Source: Bacteroidales bacterium
Lineage (GTDB): Bacteria > Bacteroidota > Bacteroidia > Bacteroidales > UBA7960
Reading direction: 5' to 3'
DNA length: 16,440 nucleotides
Assembly (NCBI GenBank): GCA_007132395.1
Contig: SLOR01000318.1
Coordinates: 1-16,440 of the forward strand
Made by a program: the position numbers and the translations under genes. The first letter of the stretch is position 1. The number at the start of each line of letters is the position of its first letter. Of the stretch, positions 1-6,378 are shown in pieces. The notes below the pieces were generated by a model, which did no database searches, was not told where the DNA came from, and was given only the letters and a program-made list of their open reading frames with translations.

Positions 1-61
1 TAAGGTTATATCCAAATCAACACATAAACATATTTTTACTCTTATTGTTTGCTGTGCATCA

Positions 62-69
62 TATTTTTG
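62..69 (+). promoter_or_regulatory. Possible -7 promoter element upstream of the carotenoid ketolase
   Basis: TATTTTTG matches the Bacteroidota -7 consensus TAnnTTTG and lies about 110 nt before the ketolase start, in the A/T-rich lead-in of the window. I see no well-spaced -33 TTG; the nearest TTG (45-47) is only 14 nt upstream. The rest of 1-178 shows no convincing gene. A reading frame that starts at 49 is overlapped by the ketolase in another frame and has no recognisable product. Confidence 0.35.
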
Positions 70-178
70 CAGTATCATGAATTATCGCTAATTTTGACAC
101 ACGAAGAAACAGCAACTCAATGCCTCCCTGAAGCCTTTCGGTGGCTGTTATTCCCCATAATTAACAAAATATTTTCCA

Positions 179-868
179 ATGGGAATTTTCCTGGCTATAG
201 CAATAATACTTGTTTGGGCATCACACCTCGCTTATATGTTTTCGTTCGTGGAGTTCTCCTTCACCAACGCGGGTATGTATGCCCATATCCTGCTGCAGGG
301 ATGGCTTTACACAGGCCTGTTTATTACCGGACACGATGCCATGCACGGCACAATTACCAGAAACAAAAGCATCAACAACCTGCTGGGTACGATGGCCACT
401 TTTCTTTTCGCGGCCATGTCGTACAAGCGCCTGCGCAAAAATCACGGTCTGCACCACGTGGCCCCGGCTACTGAAAAAGATCCTGATTTTTATGCGAAGT
501 CGCAAAACTTTTTCCTGTGGTGGGGTGTATTTATGTGGAGATACATTACCCTGTGGCAACTTATTGCCATGGCGGCCATCTACAATATTTTTATACATGT
601 GCTGGGCCTGGGCGAGGTAAAAGTAATTCTGTACTGGGCTGTACCAGCCATACTGGGCACCATGCAACTGTTTTATGCCGGGGTGTACTGGCCCCACAAA
701 GAACCCCACATGCCCCACATGCAGCCTCACAGGGCACGCACCCTGAAGAAGAACCACCCATGGGCCATGCTCAGTTGTTATTTCTTCGGTTACCACTGGG
801 AGCATCATCAGGACCAGTATGTACCCTGGTGGCAATTGTATAAAACGAAAACAAATAACCATAAATAA
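179..868 (+). CDS. crtW: CrtW-type beta-carotene ketolase (membrane di-iron oxygenase)
   Basis: A 229-residue integral membrane protein of the fatty-acid desaturase/carotenoid oxygenase superfamily. The three histidine boxes are visible: HDAMH at residues 52-56, HGLHH at 89-93 and HWEHH at 206-210. The flanking words match CrtW 4-ketolases (GHDAMHGT, ATEKDPDF at about 97-104, VPWWQL near the C terminus). Hydrophobic segments lie at about 3-25, 35-51, 68-80 and 125-170. The family inserts 4-keto groups into beta-ionone rings (echinenone, canthaxanthin or astaxanthin formation) in the inner membrane. The ATG at 179 is the only usable start, because an in-frame TAA sits at 158-160; the N terminus may be a few residues shorter than in relatives. 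A His-rich loop (173-184) contains a small tandem repeat. No other carotenoid gene is in the window, and dapD follows after 4 nt. The substrate is inferred; a related ring hydroxylase or fatty-acid desaturase is less likely. Confidence 0.8.
   Translation: MGIFLAIAIILVWASHLAYMFSFVEFSFTNAGMYAHILLQGWLYTGLFITGHDAMHGTITRNKSINNLLGTMATFLFAAMSYKRLRKNHGLHHVAPATEKDPDFYAKSQNFFLWWGVFMWRYITLWQLIAMAAIYNIFIHVLGLGEVKVILYWAVPAILGTMQLFYAGVYWPHKEPHMPHMQPHRARTLKKNHPWAMLSCYFFGYHWEHHQDQYVPWWQLYKTKTNNHK
704..721 (+). repeat. Two perfect tandem copies of a 9-base unit inside crtW
   Basis: CCCCACATG occurs twice head to tail (704-712 and 713-721). It encodes a repeated Pro-His-Met in the His-rich loop between the last membrane segment and the third histidine box of the ketolase. 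It keeps the reading frame. Confidence 0.8.
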
Positions 869-872
869 CAGA

Positions 873-1688
873 ATGGAACAATTAAAACTGAAAATTGAAA
901 AAGCCTGGGAAAACCGGGAGCTTTTAAACGACAAAACATACCTGGATGCCATTGAAAACACCATTGAAGAGCTGGATAAGGGCCGCATCCGTGTGGCAGA
1001 AAAAATACAGGATAAATGGGTGGTAAACGAGTGGGTAAAAAAAGCCGTGGTACTGTACTTCCCCACCCGCAAGATGGAAACCATTGAACTAGGACCTTTT
1101 GAGTTTCATGATAAAATCCCCCTGAAAAAGGATTATGCCAAACTGGGCGTACGTGTGGTGCCCCATGCCATTGCCCGTTACGGAGCCTATGTGGCACGCG
1201 ATGTAATCATGATGCCCTCTTACGTAAACATTGGCGCTTTTGTTGACAGCGGTACCATGGTAGATACCTGGGCTACCGTAGGCAGCTGTGCACAGATAGG
1301 AAAAAATGTGCACCTGAGCGGCGGCGTTGGCATTGGCGGCGTATTGGAGCCTCTGCAGGCAGCACCTGTGGTAATTGAAGACAACTGCTTTATCGGTTCA
1401 CGCTGTATCGTGGTTGAGGGTGTACGCATTGAAAAAGAAGCCGTGCTGGGTGCCAACGTGGTAATTACCGGTTCTACCAAAATCATTGATGTGAGCGGTA
1501 GTGAACCCAGAGAGTACACAGGAGTAGTACCCGAAAGGTCGGTGGTAATTCCCGGAACAATTCCCAAAGCCTTTGCTGCCGGCACCTACCAGGTTCCCTG
1601 TGCACTTATCATCGGGAAACGCAAAGAGAGTACTGACAGAAAAACCAGCCTCAACGAGGCACTCAGGCAATATAACGTGGCGGTATAA
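873..1688 (+). CDS. dapD: 2,3,4,5-tetrahydropyridine-2,6-dicarboxylate N-succinyltransferase
   Basis: A 271-residue cytoplasmic enzyme, close to the E. coli length of 274. It transfers succinyl from succinyl-CoA to tetrahydrodipicolinate in the succinylase branch of diaminopimelate/lysine synthesis, feeding peptidoglycan and protein. An N-terminal helical domain (about 1-95) is followed by a left-handed beta-helix of hexapeptide repeats (about 100-235). The helix includes the highly conserved block around VDTWATVGSCAQIG (130-143) and GGVGIGGVLEP (150-160). The start at 873 is chosen over an in-frame ATG at 819 because it gives the standard N terminus (MEQLKLKIEKAW) and leaves the upstream crtW intact; the longer version would overlap crtW by 50 nt. 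The 4-nt gap to crtW suggests one transcript. No clear terminator follows. Confidence 0.96.
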   Translation: MEQLKLKIEKAWENRELLNDKTYLDAIENTIEELDKGRIRVAEKIQDKWVVNEWVKKAVVLYFPTRKMETIELGPFEFHDKIPLKKDYAKLGVRVVPHAIARYGAYVARDVIMMPSYVNIGAFVDSGTMVDTWATVGSCAQIGKNVHLSGGVGIGGVLEPLQAAPVVIEDNCFIGSRCIVVEGVRIEKEAVLGANVVITGSTKIIDVSGSEPREYTGVVPERSVVIPGTIPKAFAAGTYQVPCALIIGKRKESTDRKTSLNEALRQYNVAV

Positions 1689-1759
1689 CCCATCTCCGCT
1701 TCGGCCTTTTTATTTGCAGTAAATATTAATTTAATAATGCTGGATCACATTTAATTTTT

Positions 1760-2323
1760 ATGCAGGAAGATCTCAATAAAGCTTTAGAAGTACTCCGTAG
1801 CGGAGGAACTATCTTATACCCCACCGATACCATCTGGGGCATTGGCTGCGATGCATGCAACAGCAAAGCCATTGAAAAGGTATATAAAATCAAAACACGG
1901 GGTGCGGAAAAATCGCTGATTATCCTTGCCGACAGCCCCGAAATGGTGCGCAATTACGTAGATGAACTTCCGGAGGTGGCCATTGAGCTCATTGAAACCT
2001 TTAAAGACCCGCTCACCATCATCTACAACAAGGCACGAAACCTGCCCCGCAACCTTACAGCCGCCGACGGCAGTATCGCTATCCGTATCCCCAAGGATGA
2101 GTTTTGCCGGCAAATCATTACTATGCTGGGAAGGCCCATCACCTCCACCTCTGCCAACATCAGTGGAGAGCCCAACCCGTTCAGTTTTCATAAAATCAGC
2201 GCGCAAATCAAAGAAGCGGTAGATTATGTATGCGTATCGCACCAGACAAAGGTGAATGCACCAAAACCTTCTACTATCGTAAAGATTAACGCTGACGGGC
2301 AGATGCAGATACTCAGAAGCTAA
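1760..2323 (+). CDS. tsaC: L-threonylcarbamoyladenylate synthase (YrdC/Sua5 family)
   Basis: A 187-residue single YrdC domain, the short TsaC form without the C-terminal Sua5 domain. The enzyme makes threonylcarbamoyl-AMP from threonine, bicarbonate and ATP, the first step of t6A37 formation in tRNAs that read ANN codons. The characteristic words are YPTDTIWGIGCDA (20-32), the KxK/R-rich stretch KIKTRGAEKS (43-52) and STSANISG (129-136), which contribute to substrate binding in the family. The ATG at 1760 is preceded by A/T-rich sequence. The gap from dapD (71 nt) holds TTTATTTG at 1709-1716, one base away from the -7 consensus, so the gene may have its own weak promoter. The next two enzymes on this strand, a CCA-adding-type enzyme and MiaA, also act on tRNA. 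Confidence 0.93.
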   Translation: MQEDLNKALEVLRSGGTILYPTDTIWGIGCDACNSKAIEKVYKIKTRGAEKSLIILADSPEMVRNYVDELPEVAIELIETFKDPLTIIYNKARNLPRNLTAADGSIAIRIPKDEFCRQIITMLGRPITSTSANISGEPNPFSFHKISAQIKEAVDYVCVSHQTKVNAPKPSTIVKINADGQMQILRS

Positions 2324-2363
2324 TACCTCCCACGGATATTCAGCAACTCTGACCGATTTTTAG

Positions 2364-2371
2364 TACCTTTG
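2364..2371 (+). promoter_or_regulatory. Probable -7 promoter element for the CCA-adding enzyme gene
   Basis: TACCTTTG followed by C is a full match to the Bacteroidota -7 word TAnnTTTG. It sits in the 150-nt gap between tsaC and the next gene. Transcription would start near 2377 and give a leader of roughly 95 nt. No good TTG is seen at the expected -33 distance. Confidence 0.5.
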
Positions 2372-2381
2372 CACGTTTTTT

Positions 2382-2407
2382 CAGGCATACCCCCAGGGGC
2401 CTGCCTG
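2382..2407 (+). promoter_or_regulatory. Leader hairpin upstream of the CCA-adding enzyme gene
   Basis: CAGGCA (2382-2387) pairs perfectly with TGCCTG (2402-2407), and an inner CCC/GGG stem is separated from it by a 2x2 internal loop. Six T residues follow at 2416-2421 after an 8-nt gap. The hairpin lies downstream of the putative -7 element, so it would be part of the 5' leader. It could be an imperfect attenuator, a read-through terminator for tsaC, or of no function. It is visible only as pairing potential. Confidence 0.35.
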
Positions 2408-2473
2408 CACTCGTATTTTTTGACCTATACTGGCTGCATCAGTGCCGCATAAAAATATTAAAACGAAAAAATC

Positions 2474-3895
2474 TTGTTCGCAGATAAATTATATCATCCT
2501 GTTTTTCAAATCATCAAAGAAGTCTCTGCCGAAAACAACCTGTCGGTATACGTGGTAGGGGGCTGGGTGCGCGATTTGCTCCTGGAGCGTGAATCCAAAG
2601 ATATTGACATTGTAGTGGTGGGCAGCGGCATTGAACTGGCCACACAAATAACAGAAAAACTCCCACGGAAACAGGAGCTGAAAGTCTTTAAAAATTTCGG
2701 CACCGCCATGCTGCGCATGGACGATTGGGAGATAGAGTTTGTGGGAGCACGCAAAGAGTCGTACAGGGCCAACTCGCGCAAGCCCATCGTGGAAGACGCC
2801 AGCTTTGAGGAAGACATCAGCCGGCGCGATTTCACCATCAATGCTATGGCCATAAGCCTCAACCACCAAAGTTTCGGGCAGCTCGTCGACTTATACGATG
2901 GCCAAAAGGATTTGCAGGAAAAAAATATCCGCACACCCCTTGACCCCGACATTACCTATTCCGACGACCCCCTGCGCATGATGCGTGCCATTCGCTTTGC
3001 CTCCCAACTGGATTTCAACATCGAGTGCGATTCCTTTGAAGCCATCAAAAAGAATGCTTCCCGCATTAACATTGTTTCTATTGAGCGCATCATGGACGAG
3101 TTTAACAAAATCATGCTCTCCCAACAGCCTGGCAAAGGTTTAAAAATGCTCAGGGCAGCAGGCCTGCTAAAAGAGTTTTTCCCTGAGTTAGACGCAATGC
3201 ACGGAGTAGACATACAGGAGGGTAAAGCCCACAAGGACAACTTTTTCCACTCGGTAAAAGTACTTGAAAACCTTTGCCTCAATACCGACAAGCTCTGGCT
3301 GCGCTGGGCAGCCTTGCTGCACGACATTGCAAAACCCCGCACCAAGCAGTTTGACCCCAAAGTAGGGTGGACATTCCATGGCCATGAGTTCGTGGGAGCC
3401 AAAATGATTCCGGGCATTTTCCAAAGGCTGCGGCTGCCCCTTACCGATAAAATGAAATACGTGCAAAAGCTCGTGCTTCTGCACCTGCGCCCCATCGTAC
3501 TCAGCGAAAGTATCGTTACCGACTCGGCAGTGCGCAGACTGCTCTTTGAAGCAGGCGACGACATCGACGACCTCATGACCCTGTGTGAGGCAGATATTAC
3601 CAGCGCCAACGAAAACAAGGTAAAACGCTACCTGAAAAACTTCGAGATGGTGCGCCGTAAACTCAAAGAGATAGAAGAAAAAGACCGCCTGCGCAACTGG
3701 CAACCCCCGGTAAGCGGAAACGATATCATGGAAACCTTTGATTTAAAACCTTGCCGGGAAGTGGGTGCTATCAAGGAGGCCATCCGAGAGGCCATCCTCG
3801 ACGGAATCATCCCCAACGAAAAACAAGCTGCCTGGCAATACATGCTTCAACAAGGTGAAAAACTCGGGTTAACCCCTATAAAAAATAGGAATTAA
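2474..3895 (+). CDS. cca: CCA tRNA nucleotidyltransferase / poly(A) polymerase family protein with HD domain
   Basis: A 473-residue protein. The N-terminal class II nucleotidyltransferase head carries VVGGWVRD (27-34) and the metal-binding pair D43/D45 in KDIDIVV, then RRDFTINAMA (117-126) and DPLRMMRAIRF (165-175). An HD phosphohydrolase domain follows, with LLHDIAKP (281-288; H283, D284) and supporting histidines near 302-304. The head adds or repairs the 3' CCA of tRNA; HD domains of relatives remove 2',3'-cyclic phosphate or act as phosphatase. No ATG is available at the N terminus: an in-frame TAA is at 2459-2461 and the first plausible codon is TTG at 2474, directly before the conserved Phe-Ala-Asp-Lys-Leu opening. 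The upstream sequence is A-rich. The family split between CCA-adding enzyme and poly(A) polymerase cannot be decided by eye, but genomes of this phylum usually use this type for CCA addition. Confidence 0.9.
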   Translation: MFADKLYHPVFQIIKEVSAENNLSVYVVGGWVRDLLLERESKDIDIVVVGSGIELATQITEKLPRKQELKVFKNFGTAMLRMDDWEIEFVGARKESYRANSRKPIVEDASFEEDISRRDFTINAMAISLNHQSFGQLVDLYDGQKDLQEKNIRTPLDPDITYSDDPLRMMRAIRFASQLDFNIECDSFEAIKKNASRINIVSIERIMDEFNKIMLSQQPGKGLKMLRAAGLLKEFFPELDAMHGVDIQEGKAHKDNFFHSVKVLENLCLNTDKLWLRWAALLHDIAKPRTKQFDPKVGWTFHGHEFVGAKMIPGIFQRLRLPLTDKMKYVQKLVLLHLRPIVLSESIVTDSAVRRLLFEAGDDIDDLMTLCEADITSANENKVKRYLKNFEMVRRKLKEIEEKDRLRNWQPPVSGNDIMETFDLKPCREVGAIKEAIREAILDGIIPNEKQAAWQYMLQQGEKLGLTPIKNRN

Positions 3896-3899
3896 TCAT

Positions 3900-3907
3900 T
3901 AATTTTG
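3900..3907 (+). promoter_or_regulatory. Possible -7 promoter element for the PRiA4_ORF3 protein and miaA
   Basis: TAATTTTG matches TAnnTTTG in the 38-nt gap after the cca stop, 27 nt before the next ATG. The predicted leader would be about 20 nt. No clear -33 TTG is present, and read-through from cca is also possible. Confidence 0.4.
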
Positions 3908-3933
3908 TTTGAGCAACACTTAAAAAGATACCC

Positions 3934-4545
3934 ATGTTTGTATATCGGTTTAAAGTTAACTTTGAAGAGCAGGATGGATTTGCCAGGGAGATAGAACTTG
4001 GGGTAAACCAGACTTTCTTAGACTTCTACAATATTATCGCCAGCAATCTTTCGCTGGATAAATCCACTCCTACCGCCTTTTATCTGTGCGATCACCGCTA
4101 TCGTAAAAAACAACCCATTTATCATCCCGATCATCTGCCCTCTGCATCACAGCAGGATACAGAGTCAAAGCAACTGGTAATGGACAACTACGAGCTCAAT
4201 GAGTTCATCGACGACCCTCACCAGAAGTTCCTTATGGTATACGATCTGAAGGCCGACTGGACCTTTTACATTGAGCTTATGAAAATCGCTTCCACCAAGC
4301 AATCAGATGATCTCCCCAGAATTGCCTCTTCTGTGGGTGGTGTGCCCGTGGAAATAAGTCGTAGGCCAAAGCCCATGCCCGGTATGGACGACATTGAAGA
4401 GGATGATATGGAAGACATTGAAGATGATATTGAGCAGCCGGGAGCTATCTACAGCGAGGAAGAACTGGATGAACTTGACGACAGTGAGTTCTACAGTAAC
4501 TCCATTGAAGAAAACAGCCAGGATTTTGATGAGGGAAAATTATAA
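3934..4545 (+). CDS. PRiA4_ORF3-family (IS1096 TnpR-like) protein with acidic tail
   Basis: A 203-residue soluble protein. Residues 1-120 resemble the PRiA4_ORF3 fold: an opening beta-strand of the form VYRFKVNFE, then QTFLDFYNIIASNL (26-39), AFYLCD (48-53) and LMVYDLKADWTFYIEL (100-115). This family also occurs next to transposons and plasmids, but there is no mobile element here. Residues 150-203 are strongly acidic, with runs of Asp/Glu, and are probably disordered. The last 17 nt overlap the start of miaA, so translation of the two is likely coupled. The family has no firmly established biochemical role. Its position between cca and miaA hints at RNA metabolism; that is inference only. 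Confidence 0.75.
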   Translation: MFVYRFKVNFEEQDGFAREIELGVNQTFLDFYNIIASNLSLDKSTPTAFYLCDHRYRKKQPIYHPDHLPSASQQDTESKQLVMDNYELNEFIDDPHQKFLMVYDLKADWTFYIELMKIASTKQSDDLPRIASSVGGVPVEISRRPKPMPGMDDIEEDDMEDIEDDIEQPGAIYSEEELDELDDSEFYSNSIEENSQDFDEGKL

Positions 4546-5446
4546 TCGCAAAACACTTGTTGTTCTCACCGGTCCCACTGGGGTGGGCAAAACCCTTACC
4601 AGTATTGAGCTGGCCGGGGCACTTCAAACTGAAATCATTTCTGCCGATGCCCGTCAATTCTTCAAGGAGCTGAAAATAGGTACTGCGGCACCTACGCAAG
4701 AAGAACTGGCCGCCGTGCCCCATCACCTGGCGGGGCATCTTTCCATATTCGATTATTACAATGTAAGTCTGTTTGAGCAGCAGGCACTATCCATCCTGGA
4801 TACCATTTTCCTGAAATCGGACTATGCCATCCTCACCGGCGGATCAGGGCTATATATTGACGCATTGTGTCATGGCATCGATCAGCTGCCCGATGCCAAC
4901 CCGGCCATCAGAAACAAGGTAAAAAACATCTATCAGCAATTGGGCCTTGAAGGCTTGCAGGAGCAGTTGAGCACCATCGACCCTGAATACTTCAGCGAGG
5001 TGGACATCCACAACCCCAACCGCATGATGCGTGGGCTGGAGGTATATTACAGTACGGGAGAAAAATTTTCGAACCTGAGAAAAAACACCCGCATTACGCG
5101 CCCTTTCAAAATCAAAAAAGTGATAATCAACAGGCCCCGGCATGAGCTATTTGATCGTATCAACGCCCGCACCCATCTCATGGTGCAACAGGGGCTGGTG
5201 GAGGAAGCAGTACAATTTTTCCCCCTTCGGGAATTAAACGCCCTGAATACGGTGGGCTACAAAGAATTATTTGGGTGGCTGGAAAACCGCTGGCCCCTGC
5301 ACACCGCCCTGGAAAAGATTCAGACCAACACCCGCCGCTATGCCAAAAGGCAACTTACCTGGTTTAAAAGATACGAAGATGCCCGCTGGTTTATGCCCCA
5401 CGAAATTAACTCTATCCTCAGCTTTATAAAAGAAGGCCAATCATAA
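4529..5446 (+). CDS. miaA: tRNA dimethylallyltransferase (i6A37 synthase)
   Basis: A 305-residue cytoplasmic enzyme that transfers a dimethylallyl group from DMAPP to A37 of tRNAs reading UNN codons. It shows the P-loop GPTGVGKT (15-22), the conserved SADARQFF block (38-45) with catalytic-site Asp40, IGTAAPT (50-56), and GGSGLYI (104-110). The C-terminal RRYAKRQLTWF is the tRNA-binding signature. The length is normal for the bacterial family (E. coli 316). The ATG at 4529 gives the usual N terminus and overlaps the upstream acidic-protein gene by 17 nt. The same frame is open back to 4394, but that extension runs through the other gene's coding sequence and has no family similarity. The stop codon lies inside a hairpin that seems to terminate the opposing operon. 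Confidence 0.96.
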   Translation: MRENYNRKTLVVLTGPTGVGKTLTSIELAGALQTEIISADARQFFKELKIGTAAPTQEELAAVPHHLAGHLSIFDYYNVSLFEQQALSILDTIFLKSDYAILTGGSGLYIDALCHGIDQLPDANPAIRNKVKNIYQQLGLEGLQEQLSTIDPEYFSEVDIHNPNRMMRGLEVYYSTGEKFSNLRKNTRITRPFKIKKVIINRPRHELFDRINARTHLMVQQGLVEEAVQFFPLRELNALNTVGYKELFGWLENRWPLHTALEKIQTNTRRYAKRQLTWFKRYEDARWFMPHEINSILSFIKEGQS

Positions 5447-5462
5447 CATGATGACTGGCCTT
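5425..5462 (-). terminator. Hairpin terminator of the folP-cdaA-kinase operon, overlapping the miaA stop
   Basis: Bases 5433-5444 pair with 5451-5462 (12-bp stem, one mismatch, 6-nt loop). Read on the minus strand, the stem is followed by a T-rich tail (CTTCTTTTAT, about 5434-5425), as expected of an intrinsic terminator about 50 nt beyond the kinase stop. On the plus strand no T-run follows, so it is mainly directional, although the hairpin could also mark the end of miaA mRNA. It includes the miaA stop codon at 5444-5446. Confidence 0.65.
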
Positions 5463-5512
5463 GTGCTGTAACGGTAGTTTATGTAAAAATCCGTGTTATC
5501 GTGCAACGGAGT

Positions 5513-6355
5513 TTACCCATTGAGGTGGAATTCCATAAGTCCTTCCATGGGCGATACCATGCAACGCCCGATGCTGATACCATGCCGTACCGCAGCTTCT
5601 TCCAGTTGCGTGCTGAAATTATACCCTACAGACCCGATGTAGGAAAACGGCAAATCGCGGTAGCCCGTAAATTTGCTTACCTGCTCCTTAAAATACTCAT
5701 CAAAGCAGTTTACCACCAGATTGTGTACAAAGGGATGGTCAATATTTCTTTTCAGAAAAAGGGCAAAGGAGGCCAGAAAACGGTTGGGATTGGGTTTCTT
5801 ATATATATATGTAAGGATATCCTCCGGCGAATAGCCGGGCTCCTTCATAAATTCATCATACAATTCCTGTGGCACCTGCTTTTTCAGGTGCTGACTGATG
5901 TATGTTTTTCCAAGATGTGCCCCGCTGCCTTCATCGCCAAACATATAACCCAGCGAAAACAGACTCTCCACCACATTAGTGCCATCGTAAAGGCAGGAAT
6001 TGGAACCGGTACCCAGAATGCCCGCGATACCTTTTTCACGGCCCAAAATGGCACGTGCAGCGCCCAGCAGATCATGATCTACATCAGTAATGGCTTTGGG
6101 AAATAACTGCTTCAGTGCATTATTGATAACCGCCTGTTTTGATTCAGAACTGCATCCCGCACCATAAAAGAAGACCTCTTTTACTGCATAGAGGTCAAAC
6201 TTCTCACTAAAATCTTCCTTGAGTATATCATATACATGCTGGGTATCTATAAAATAAGGATTGAACCCTACGGTTTTAAATGAAAGATATTCCTTGCCGT
6301 CTTTCAACAAGAGCCAGTCGGTTTTGGTGCTTCCGCTATCAGCTATCAATAACAT
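5513..6355 (-). CDS. BadF/BadG/BcrA/BcrD-type ATPase, probable N-acetylglucosamine (amino sugar) kinase
   Basis: A 280-residue ASKHA-fold kinase. The phosphate-1 loop is ADSGSTKTDW (5-14). The sugar-side word TVGFNPYF lies at 28-35. DVDHDLLGAAR at 91-101 probably carries the catalytic Asp95. The phosphate-2 loop is GILGTGSNSCLYDG (112-125), and GYMFGDEGSGAHLGK (136-150) follows. Members of this group phosphorylate N-acetylglucosamine or N-acetylmuramic acid during peptidoglycan recycling, as in MurK and NagK. The substrate here is inferred from family only. It is the last gene of a minus-strand set, 23 nt after cdaA, and is followed by a hairpin terminator. Confidence 0.82.
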   Translation of the reverse strand: MLLIADSGSTKTDWLLLKDGKEYLSFKTVGFNPYFIDTQHVYDILKEDFSEKFDLYAVKEVFFYGAGCSSESKQAVINNALKQLFPKAITDVDHDLLGAARAILGREKGIAGILGTGSNSCLYDGTNVVESLFSLGYMFGDEGSGAHLGKTYISQHLKKQVPQELYDEFMKEPGYSPEDILTYIYKKPNPNRFLASFALFLKRNIDHPFVHNLVVNCFDEYFKEQVSKFTGYRDLPFSYIGSVGYNFSTQLEEAAVRHGISIGRCMVSPMEGLMEFHLNG

Positions 6356-6378
6356 AGATTAGAATTTTTTATGATTAT

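Noticed and set aside
819..872. Upstream ATG extending dapD by 18 codons
   Set aside because: The extension overlaps the end of crtW and is absent from the DapD family; the ATG at 873 gives the standard N terminus.
221..1084. 287-codon open frame on the minus strand opposite crtW and dapD
   Set aside because: It lies fully antisense to two genes with clear family motifs, spans their junction, and its translation shows no recognisable domain.
2956..3618. 220-codon open frame opposite cca
   Set aside because: Ser/Arg-rich antisense shadow of the HD-domain part of cca, with no family signal.
4394..4528. N-terminal extension of miaA
   Set aside because: It reads the acidic tail of the upstream gene in another frame; MiaA homology begins after 4529.
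3934..4545. PRiA4_ORF3 (TnpR-like) protein as a sign of a transposon
   Set aside because: The family name comes from an IS1096 passenger gene, but there are no terminal repeats, transposase or composition shift; the neighbours are housekeeping genes.
5800..5811. AT dinucleotide run as a possible phase-variation tract
   Set aside because: Only about five units, and it encodes an ordinary Tyr-Ile-Tyr stretch of the kinase; slipping would break an otherwise intact gene.
5501..6106. 201-codon plus-strand frame opposite the sugar kinase
   Set aside because: Antisense to a gene with intact ASKHA motifs; no domain is recognisable.
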